From positions 1 through 12,480 of the forward strand of contig RGNC01000050.1 of the NCBI GenBank assembly GCA_010029175.1: DNA of 12,480 nt. The letters run 5' to 3'. The notes beneath the pieces are model-generated. The model was not told the origin of the DNA, made no database searches, and saw only the letters and a list, made by a program, of their open reading frames with translations. Numbering within the stretch: position 1 is the stretch's first letter; each line of letters begins with the position of its first letter. Source of the stretch: Synechococcaceae bacterium WB8_1B_136. Its GTDB lineage: Bacteria; Cyanobacteriota; Cyanobacteriia; PCC-6307; Cyanobiaceae. Of this stretch, positions 1-7,159 are shown in pieces. A program made the position numbers and the translations under genes.

Positions 1-241
1 GTCCGAACAGACCCAGCAGCCACTCCACCCCGGGGCCGAACAGCAGGTTGTTGATGAAGCCCAGCAGATAGTGGAAACCCACCACTGCCAGCCCGGTGAG
101 CATCCCCACCAGGGCGGCCCAGGCAAGCAGGCTCCACTGGAAAGCCAGGGGCCTGGCCTCGCCGCCCTCCCGATCGGCCGTCTCCGGCTGTGGATCGGAG
201 CCCTGGTCTGCGGGCTCAGGCCTCGGGCCGAACGCTTGCAA
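1..241 (-). CDS. Probable ClC-family chloride channel/transporter, N-terminal part (runs off the window)
   Basis: Only the first 80 codons are inside the window. They encode a charged, proline-rich N-terminus of about 35 residues, then a hydrophobic stretch with WAALVGMLTGLAVVGFHYLL and a second one (INNLLFGPGVEWLLGLFG). A first long helix of the form LVG-(L/M)-L-TGLAVV-FH near the N-terminus resembles ClC chloride channels and Cl-/H+ antiporters, integral membrane proteins that move chloride; the pore motifs lie outside the window. The best start is TTG at 241, because GGAGG lies 6 bases ahead of it and no ATG or GTG occurs in frame upstream. This start overlaps the end of hemC by 26 bases, so translation may be coupled. 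An in-frame ATG inside the first helix is possible but would truncate that helix. Assignment is moderate: any membrane protein with a similar first helix could look like this. Confidence 0.55.
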   Translation of the reverse strand, partial: MQAFGPRPEPADQGSDPQPETADREGGEARPLAFQWSLLAWAALVGMLTGLAVVGFHYLLGFINNLLFGPGVEWLLGLFG

Positions 242-1169
242 AGATCTCCTCCAGGATCGCGCCGGCCCCCTGCTGCTTCAGCTGATGGGCCAGGGCGATC
301 CCGATCGCTTCGGGATCAGCCTGATCGCCGCGGGCCTCATCGCGGATCAGGCGCTGGCCATCGAGGCTGGCCACCATGCCGGTGAGCACCAGAGTGTCGC
401 CGTCGAAGCGGGTGTTGACGCCGATCGGCACCTGGCAGCCCCCCTCCAGTTCCCGCAGGAAGGCGCGCTCCGCCAGGCAGCGGCGAGCGGTGGGCAGGTG
501 CTCCAGCACCTTGATCTGCTCCAGCACTGGCGTGTCGCCCTCGCGGCACTCGATGCCCAGGGCCCCCTGACCCACGGCGTGCAGGGAGATGGAGGGATCG
601 ATCAGCTCGTGGATGCGATCGCCGAGGCCCAGGCGCCCCAGGCCAGCGGCCGCCAGGATCAGGCAATCGAACTCCCCGGCATCGAGCTTCTCCAGGCGCG
701 TGATCACATTGCCGCGCACATCCTTGAAGGTGAGGTGCGGGAAGTGGTGGCGCAGCTGTGCCAGACGCCGCAGGGAGCTTGTGCCCACCACGGCACCCTC
801 GGGAAGGGTGGCCAGGGTCTTGTCGCGGTGCTTCGCGTGCACCACCAGGGCATCGGCGGGGTCCTCCCGCTCGGTGATGCAGCCCAGCATCAGGCCCTCG
901 GGCAGGTTGGTGGGCAGGTCCTTGAGGCTGTGGACGGCGATGTCGGCCCGATCCACCAGCATCTGGGCCTCCAGTTCCTTGGTGAACAGGCCCTTGTCGC
1001 CGATCTTGGCCAGGGCCACATCGAGGATCTTGTCCCCCTGGGTGGCCATGGCCTCAATGCTGATCTCCAGGCCGGCGTGGGCCTTGGCCAGCTCATCCCG
1101 CACCCAGTGGGTCTGCACCATGGCCAGCTGGCTGCGACGGGAGGCAATGCGCAGTTGGGAGGCGGCCAT
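216..1169 (-). CDS. hemC: Porphobilinogen deaminase (hydroxymethylbilane synthase)
   Basis: This cytosolic enzyme joins four porphobilinogen molecules into hydroxymethylbilane in tetrapyrrole synthesis, which feeds chlorophyll, bilins, heme and siroheme. The 317-residue product has the usual family length. It opens with LRIASRRSQLAMVQT, has the KIGDKGLFTKELE segment (about residues 55-67), the substrate- and cofactor-binding AVHSLKDLPT (78-87), GTSSLRR (129-135), and the dipyrromethane cofactor cysteine in LEGGCQVPIG (C245). All key features are present and it looks intact. ATG at 1169 is preceded by GAAGG about 6 bases upstream, which supports this start. It follows the DUF1824 gene by 120 bases, the largest gap in the minus-strand run after rpoD, and that gap holds a hairpin. 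The ClC-like gene overlaps its 3' end. Confidence 0.97.
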   Translation of the reverse strand: MAASQLRIASRRSQLAMVQTHWVRDELAKAHAGLEISIEAMATQGDKILDVALAKIGDKGLFTKELEAQMLVDRADIAVHSLKDLPTNLPEGLMLGCITEREDPADALVVHAKHRDKTLATLPEGAVVGTSSLRRLAQLRHHFPHLTFKDVRGNVITRLEKLDAGEFDCLILAAAGLGRLGLGDRIHELIDPSISLHAVGQGALGIECREGDTPVLEQIKVLEHLPTARRCLAERAFLRELEGGCQVPIGVNTRFDGDTLVLTGMVASLDGQRLIRDEARGDQADPEAIGIALAHQLKQQGAGAILEEIFASVRPEA

Positions 1170-1189
1170 CGGGAACCTTCAGGGGCAGC

Positions 1190-1213
1190 GGCGGCTGCCG
1201 AATCACAGCCGCC
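1190..1213 (-). other. Perfect 8-bp hairpin in the DUF1824-hemC gap
   Basis: GGCGGCTG (1190-1197) and CAGCCGCC (1206-1213) form an uninterrupted 8-base-pair G+C-rich stem with an 8-base loop. It lies about 20 bases upstream of the hemC start on the minus strand. No run of T follows on either strand, so it is not a standard intrinsic terminator. A second weak inverted repeat, TTCCC-CTC-GGGAA, lies at 1231-1243. The stem could be a leader structure, a processing site or a pause hairpin; the sequence alone does not decide. Confidence 0.4.
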
Positions 1214-1289
1214 AAGCCTAGGCAGTGGCGTTCCCCTCGGGAATCAGCCCCGCCAACTCGTGATCAGCCGTCGCGATCGGTGTTGGGGA

Positions 1290-1691
1290 TCAGAAGAACG
1301 ACAGCGGCAAGGGGCCCCAGGTGTTCTCGGCCGCCGGGTTGTCGGGATTGTGGCCGGTGAGCAGGATTCCCTCCCCAAGGCCGGCCTCGGCCCGCAGCAG
1401 GAACCGGCCGGTGTTCTGGTTGCCCTTCAGGAACACGGGTCCAGCGATCGTGTCCGGCGCCGCAGCGGCGGGATCCGGCTCCAGGGGCCGCCAGCCCAGG
1501 GCCTGCTCGGTGGCACGCAGGGCGGCGATGGCCGCCGTGGCTGAGGGGGCCATCACACCGATGGTGAACCACGTGCAGGCCGCGAGCCGCTGGTCCAGCT
1601 CCCGGCGCAGACTCTGAACCTGGGCGACGCTCAGCTCCGGAGCGCTGCGGAGGCCACAGAGCCCCTGGAGTGCCGCAAGCGAATCAACCAT
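1290..1691 (-). CDS. DUF1824 family protein
   Basis: A 133-residue soluble protein with no signal peptide or membrane segment. It matches my memory of DUF1824, a small family found mainly in cyanobacteria with no known function. Visible features are a helical N-terminal half with SVAQVQSLRRELDQRLAAC, a central segment CTWFTIGVMAPSA, and a C-terminal half with VFLKGNQNTGRFLLR, GEGILLTGHNP and the ending AENTWGPLPLSFF, the part most like the family. ATG at 1691 is chosen: GAGG, overlapping the stop codon of the preceding PAP2 gene, lies 7 bases upstream. An in-frame TTG at 1697 would add only two residues. The 9-base gap to the PAP2 gene suggests translation from a shared transcript. No function can be assigned; its position between lipid-carrier genes and hemC may be historical. 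Confidence 0.8.
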   Translation of the reverse strand: MVDSLAALQGLCGLRSAPELSVAQVQSLRRELDQRLAACTWFTIGVMAPSATAAIAALRATEQALGWRPLEPDPAAAAPDTIAGPVFLKGNQNTGRFLLRAEAGLGEGILLTGHNPDNPAAENTWGPLPLSFF

Positions 1692-1700
1692 GGCCAAGCC

Positions 1701-2366
1701 TCAGCAAAAACTGGAGTGACGCCGCTCCCACAGGGCAAAACCGGCCAGGCAGCAGCTGAGCCACACATAGCCGATGGCGGCGCCGGCCGCGATATCCGTG
1801 AGCCAGTGGGCGCGGCAGTAGAGGGTGCTGAGCCACACCAGCAGCACCCACACGCTGCAGACCGCGAACAGGGGCAGGCGCAGGCGCGGATAGCGGGCGC
1901 CCAGCAGCGTGCAGGTGAGGAAATAGAACACCACCGAACCGGCTGCATGGCCGCTGGGGAAGCTGCGGCCACTGAGCTCCAGCAAGCTCTCTCCCGGGCG
2001 AGCCCGATCAAACAGGGGCTTGAGCCAGCGATCCACGATCAGCAGGATGCCGGCGGTACCGATCACCTCACAGATCAACTCCGACCAGAAGCGCCGCAGG
2101 GCCAGAAAGATCAGCACCGCCAGCACCAGCACGGCGGTGACGTGCACCCCACTCACCTGATACACCTGCAGGAGCAACTGGCCCAGCTGCGGCGGGATGA
2201 GGCGATGCACCGCATCGAGAACCGCCAGATCAAAGGCCGGGTTGCGGCTGGCGGCCAGCGGTGGACCGAACCAGGCCAGACCCAGGGCCGTGAGCAGGGC
2301 AAACAGCAGGCGCCACGGCCCCAGAGCCCCCAGCCACTCCTGCACCACCAGCCGCAGCCTGCTCAT
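1701..2366 (-). CDS. PAP2 superfamily membrane phosphatase
   Basis: A 221-residue integral membrane protein with about six hydrophobic segments (roughly 19-35, 64-90, 98-113, 141-157, 164-181, 193-212). It belongs to the type 2 phosphatidic acid phosphatase family, which removes phosphate from lipid phosphates or diphosphates such as undecaprenyl diphosphate, with the active site usually outside. Motif 1 KPLFDRARP (116-124) and motif 2 SFPSGH (135-140) are complete. Motif 3 is unusual: the region reads STLYCRAHWLTD (180-191), so nucleophile-type His187 and Asp191 are present, but the position normally held by Arg in SRxxxxxH is Thr181, with an Arg only two residues before the His. Its ATG overlaps the stop of the upstream glycosyltransferase gene as ATGA, a strong sign of coupled translation. 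The context suggests recycling of a polyprenyl carrier, which is inference. Confidence 0.88.
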   Translation of the reverse strand: MSRLRLVVQEWLGALGPWRLLFALLTALGLAWFGPPLAASRNPAFDLAVLDAVHRLIPPQLGQLLLQVYQVSGVHVTAVLVLAVLIFLALRRFWSELICEVIGTAGILLIVDRWLKPLFDRARPGESLLELSGRSFPSGHAAGSVVFYFLTCTLLGARYPRLRLPLFAVCSVWVLLVWLSTLYCRAHWLTDIAAGAAIGYVWLSCCLAGFALWERRHSSFC

Positions 2367-4153
2367 GGCCCCGCCGCCAGCTGGCGCAGCCGATCGATCG
2401 GAACCCGCAGCAGCTGGTGGGCATCACGGCGGGCGATCAGCTTCCCATCGCCGGGACCCAGGCCGAAATCGAGGAATTCAGAGTCGCTGCCCATCAGCAA
2501 CAGGGTCGGGGGGCTTGGCTGTGGGGCCTTCGGACCATGGAGGGCCTCCAGGGCATGGCGCGGGTTGTCCACGAACAGCACCGGGCGACCGCTGTAGAAC
2601 ACCACGCTGTAGCGCTTGTAGCCAGCCACCAGCAATGGTTCGCGCGGCAGTGCCTGGCGGCCGGCCAGCGTGGCCAGCTGGCGGATCGGCAACTGGCGCT
2701 CCCGATCGAGCAGGGGGGCCAGGGCCGGCACCACCAGGGCCAGCACCGCCACAAAGGCGGCCCCATTGGGCATCCACAGCCATGACAACCCCGTGGGCTT
2801 CAGCAGCAACAGCGCAGCCAGGGACAAGGCCGCCGCCAGCAGTGGCAGAGCCAGCAGCAGCGGCAGACCGGAACTGCGCACCGCTTCCGCAAAGCGGGGA
2901 TAGGCGGGATCAGCGCCGAGAAAGCGGGGAGCCACCGCTGCCGCCAGGGCCATGACGGCCAGCACAAGCGCATTGATCCAGCCGCTGACCCGAACACCCG
3001 CCCCCAGGGGCTCGCTGGCCAGGGGCTGGCAGGGTTGATCGGCCGGCGGCGGCAGGGGTTGAAACAGCAGCCCCACCAGCAGGGCTCCGGCAGGCAGGGC
3101 GGGCAGGATGTAGCCGGGCAATTTCGTGGCTGCCGTGGAGAAAAAGCCCACGACCAGCACCAGCCACACGAACGCCAGCAGCGGCAGGTCGGCCGGCGAG
3201 GGCGGAACACGCCAGCGGGCAAGAGGCCAGAGCTGCAGGCGGGCGATCGCCACCGGCAAAAACAGCGACCAGGGCAACAGCAGCAGCAGCACCCAGGGCA
3301 GATAGAACCAGGGCGGCCCCGGATGGGCGTAGAGCACCGAGGTGAAGCGCTCCAGGTTGCTGAAACCGATGAAGCGGGCGAGGAATTTCGTGCCGTTGGC
3401 TCGGGTGGCCAGGGCATACCAGGGCGCCGCCACCCCCACAAACAAGGCGCTGATCGGCAGCCACGGTGTGCGGCGCAGCTCGCCCAGCAACTGGCCCTTG
3501 AGCAACAGGAACACCACGATCACCAGACCCGGCAACAGCAGACCAACCGGCCCCTTGGCCAGCACCGCGATGCCGGCGAACAGAGCCAGGGCGCCATGGC
3601 CCAGACGACGCAGCCAGAGCCGCTCCCCTGCTCCGTGAGCCAGGGCAAAGCCGAACAGGGCCAGGGCGATGGCACTGGAGAGGAACATGTCGGTCACCGA
3701 GGAGCGGGCCCAGCCCACCCAGCCGGGGCTGAGGGCCAGAACGGTGGCGCAGAGGGTGGCCCGGCCGATGCGCGGCCGCCAGGGTTCCTGTGCCGGCGCC
3801 AACAGGAGCAGAACGGCGAACAGGCCCAGCACCGTGGCGGTGGCCGCCATGGCAGCCGGCAACCGGGCCGCCCAGGCACTCACCCCCCACAGACGGAAGC
3901 TGAGGCCCACCATCCAGTACCCCCAGACGGGGTAGTCGAAAAAGGTGTCGCCGTTCCAGCGCGGGGTCACCCAGTCGCCACTACGCAGCATCTGGTGGGG
4001 CACCTCCGCAAACAGGCCCTCGGTCTTGTCCATCAGGCCCAGGGTGCCCAGATGGTTGAAGAAGGCCAGCAGGCACAGCCCCATCAAGGCAAGCAGCGCC
4101 AGTCCCAACGGACGGCGCTCATCAGCATCTAGCCAGGAGTTGAGGCGGTGCAT
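2363..4153 (-). CDS. ArnT/PMT-like membrane glycosyltransferase (GT39/GT83 type)
   Basis: A 596-residue protein of many membrane helices followed by a soluble C-terminal domain of about 115 residues (from about 480). The first extracytoplasmic loop has LMDKTEGLFAEVPHQML (40-56), the acidic motif (D42, E45) that marks catalytic loops of PMT- and ArnT-type enzymes. PRWNGDTFFDYPVWGYWMVG (64-83) and TKLPGYILPALPAG (343-356) are also typical. These enzymes use a polyprenyl-phosphate sugar as donor and glycosylate lipid A, other lipids or proteins on the outer face of the cytoplasmic membrane; the acceptor here is unknown. ATG at 4153 is chosen because the N-terminus MHRLNSW leads directly into the first helix. 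TAGGG, overlapping the stop of the GT2-GtrA gene 10 bases upstream, serves as ribosome site. Longer starts reach back into that gene and are unlikely. Together with its neighbours it forms a sugar-transfer cassette. Confidence 0.9.
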   Translation of the reverse strand: MHRLNSWLDADERRPLGLALLALMGLCLLAFFNHLGTLGLMDKTEGLFAEVPHQMLRSGDWVTPRWNGDTFFDYPVWGYWMVGLSFRLWGVSAWAARLPAAMAATATVLGLFAVLLLLAPAQEPWRPRIGRATLCATVLALSPGWVGWARSSVTDMFLSSAIALALFGFALAHGAGERLWLRRLGHGALALFAGIAVLAKGPVGLLLPGLVIVVFLLLKGQLLGELRRTPWLPISALFVGVAAPWYALATRANGTKFLARFIGFSNLERFTSVLYAHPGPPWFYLPWVLLLLLPWSLFLPVAIARLQLWPLARWRVPPSPADLPLLAFVWLVLVVGFFSTAATKLPGYILPALPAGALLVGLLFQPLPPPADQPCQPLASEPLGAGVRVSGWINALVLAVMALAAAVAPRFLGADPAYPRFAEAVRSSGLPLLLALPLLAAALSLAALLLLKPTGLSWLWMPNGAAFVAVLALVVPALAPLLDRERQLPIRQLATLAGRQALPREPLLVAGYKRYSVVFYSGRPVLFVDNPRHALEALHGPKAPQPSPPTLLLMGSDSEFLDFGLGPGDGKLIARRDAHQLLRVPIDRLRQLAAGP

Positions 4154-4163
4154 GGCGCCGACC

Positions 4164-5297
4164 CTATGGCGTGTTCCAGACAAAGCGGCTGCTGGCGGCA
4201 TAGTTCCAAACGAACACCACCAGGATTCCGGCCAGCTGCGCACTCAGCGAATCAGCATGGGAGAAGCGCACCAGCACCTGGGCCACGCCCACGTTGGCCG
4301 CCAACGGCAGGCAGGAGACCATCAGGAACTTGAGCAGGCCCTGGAGCAGCGCCAGGCCCCGCAGCCGCGCGAAGCGGAAGGTGAGGGCGTTGTTGATCAG
4401 GTAGTTGGAGCTGGCGGCCGCCAGCGCACCCACGAGGGCCAGCTCCTCGTTGCCGGCCAAGGGGCGGCCGCTGAGACCAAGCAGCAGCTGGGTCACCAGC
4501 AGCTGCACCACCACGCCGCTGGCGCCCACCAGGGCAAAGCTGATGGCCCGCCGGGGCAGCAATCGCAGGCAGAGGCTATGCAGGATCGAGATCAGAAAGT
4601 CCCAGAAGATCGCCAGATCCAACTTGGAGCTGCCATAGCTGCGGGGCTGAAAGGTGAGCGGAATCTCGGTGGCCCGCAGCCGCCCCTTACTCACCGCCAG
4701 CAGTTCGTAGAGAAACTTGAAGCCGTTCACATCCACCGCCCGCACCAGGGGCAGCACGGCGTCGAGGCGCAGGGCGAAGAAGCCGCTCATGGGGTCGGTG
4801 AGGCCGGCATAGGCCCGCGGCAGGCTGAAACGGGCGCTGGCATTGGCCCAACTGGAGCCGGTCTCACGGCGTCCACTGAGGCCGCGGATCTGCGCCTGCG
4901 GGTGGAAGCGACTGCCGATCACCAGATCCTGATCGCCCTCCAGCAGCGCCTGCAGGGCCCGCAGCACTGAGCTGGGCTCGTGCTGCCCGTCGCTGTCCAT
5001 CACCAGGGCCAGGTCGCCGCTGGCATCCAGCAGCCCTTCCTTGATGGCACTGGCCAGGCCCGCCCGGCCCACGCGGCGGATCAGGCGGATCGCCGGCTGG
5101 TCATGGGCCAGCCGGCGCACCAGCTCAGCGGTGCCGTCGGCGGAGTCGTCGTCGACCACCAGGATCTCCAGCCTGAAGGCCTGCTGCAGGGCCAGCAGCT
5201 GCTCCAGCAGCGGCTCGATGTTGCCCCGCTCGTTGTAGGTGGGCAACACAATGCTGACCCGCAGCTCTGATGCGGATCCCGGGGCTGTCGCAACCAT
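4164..5297 (-). CDS. GT2 polyprenyl-phosphate sugar synthase fused to a GtrA membrane domain
   Basis: A 377-residue two-part protein. Residues 12 to about 235 form a GT-A glycosyltransferase family 2 domain of the dolichyl-phosphate mannose synthase type: SIVLPTYNERGNI (15-27), the nucleotide-sugar site LVVDDDSADGT (46-56), the metal-binding DSDGQHEP (101-108), IGSRF (127-131) and LTDPMSGFFAL (166-176). Residues from about 250 to the end form a GtrA-like domain of four hydrophobic helices, including ASSNYLINNALTFRF (295-309) and the ending VWNYAASSRFVWN. The expected reaction is transfer of a hexose from a nucleotide sugar to a polyprenyl phosphate on the inner membrane face. GtrA domains are thought to help flip such lipids. 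ATG at 5297 is used; I see no clear ribosome-binding sequence. It lies 62 bases after rpoD and 10 bases before the ArnT-like gene that probably uses its product. The sugar is not predictable. Confidence 0.93.
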   Translation of the reverse strand: MVATAPGSASELRVSIVLPTYNERGNIEPLLEQLLALQQAFRLEILVVDDDSADGTAELVRRLAHDQPAIRLIRRVGRAGLASAIKEGLLDASGDLALVMDSDGQHEPSSVLRALQALLEGDQDLVIGSRFHPQAQIRGLSGRRETGSSWANASARFSLPRAYAGLTDPMSGFFALRLDAVLPLVRAVDVNGFKFLYELLAVSKGRLRATEIPLTFQPRSYGSSKLDLAIFWDFLISILHSLCLRLLPRRAISFALVGASGVVVQLLVTQLLLGLSGRPLAGNEELALVGALAAASSNYLINNALTFRFARLRGLALLQGLLKFLMVSCLPLAANVGVAQVLVRFSHADSLSAQLAGILVVFVWNYAASSRFVWNTP

Positions 5298-5330
5298 CTG
5301 TGGCTATTGAGCAGGGCCTGAGGGCACGGC

Positions 5331-5351
5331 CTGCGGCTCTGAGGCCCGCAG
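5331..5351 (-). other. Small G+C-rich inverted repeat after rpoD
   Basis: CTGCGG (5331-5336) and CCGCAG (5346-5351) can form a 6-base-pair stem with a 9-base loop within the 62 bases between the rpoD stop and the GT2-GtrA start. No T-run follows on the minus strand, so a factor-independent stop is not supported. It could modestly reduce read-through from rpoD into the sugar-transfer genes. In such G+C-rich DNA a stem of this size can arise by chance. Confidence 0.2.
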
Positions 5352-5359
5352 CTCAAGCC

Positions 5360-6763
<1,404 letters not shown>

Positions 6764-7159
6764 CGGATAGTGAAGACAGACAGACGGCGGAGACCGGAAA
6801 CCAGATCGCTCAACCAGTTCGCTCAACGGGCGTCAAGCGGTTCAGCCCCTCAAGGGCTGGCAGGGCCTGGCGGTCAGACCAGCGAGCCGGCAAAGGACTC
6901 GCCGCGCCCGACCTCCAGGGACAGGTGCAGTTCAGGGCAAGACCCTGCTGATGAAACGCTTGGCGGAAGGGTGGGGGGCGGAAGCCCGGGCAACGCTGTC
7001 AGGGGTGTTCGCAGATCGGGGGCTCAGGGATGAGCTGGCCAGCCTCGTATCTTCCCGCTGGACGGAACTTTGCCGGGTTCCGACAGCAGCCCTGTGGACT
7101 GCTCAACAGGCTCATCTTAAGAAACCCCTGTGAGCTTTGCAAGGTTGACCAGCCAGAGC
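6764..7159. other. Gene-free stretch between rpoD and priA
   Basis: These 396 bases separate the divergent rpoD and priA genes. I see no convincing gene: the longest plus-strand reading frame (6951-7133, 60 codons) has only about 63% G+C at third positions, well below its neighbours. There is a 6-base-pair inverted repeat CAGCCC-CTCAA-GGGCTG at 6843-6859 and a candidate promoter reading towards rpoD at its right end. The region presumably contains the promoters of both genes and a long rpoD leader. I could not identify a confident priA promoter, a known riboswitch or a known small RNA. Confidence 0.6.
7114..7142 (-). promoter_or_regulatory. Candidate sigma-70 promoter for rpoD
   Basis: On the minus strand a -35-like TTGCAA (7142-7137) is followed, after exactly 17 bases, by a -10-like TAAGAT (7119-7114). 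Each matches consensus at 4 of 6 positions, including the important outer T and the A/T of the -10 box. Transcription would start near 7107 and give rpoD a leader of about 340 bases. The site lies just upstream of the chosen priA ATG and overlaps its alternative GTG start at 7130. This is a pattern match only. Confidence 0.35.

Noticed and set aside
615..622. HIP1 octamer GCGATCGC, also at 3243-3250
   Set aside because: Two copies in 12.5 kb is only slightly above chance at this base composition, so it is not the HIP1 enrichment seen in many other cyanobacteria.
96..1544. A 482-codon plus-strand open frame over hemC and the DUF1824 gene
   Set aside because: It lies antisense to two recognisable proteins, has shadow-like composition and crosses their gene boundary.
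3035..4132. A 365-codon plus-strand open frame over the ArnT-like gene, and a similar 341-codon one at 3945-4970
   Set aside because: Both are rich in Gln, Gly and His as expected for the complement of Leu- and Ala-rich membrane proteins, and have no motif of their own.
6843..6859. An inverted repeat CAGCCC-CTCAA-GGGCTG as terminator or operator
   Set aside because: It is only a 6-base-pair stem, with no T-run and no neighbouring promoter element; it is likely by chance in this composition.
6951..7133. A 60-codon plus-strand open frame with ATG between rpoD and priA
   Set aside because: Third-position G+C is only about 63%, there is no ribosome site or recognisable feature, and it lies in the presumed control region and overlaps the candidate rpoD promoter.
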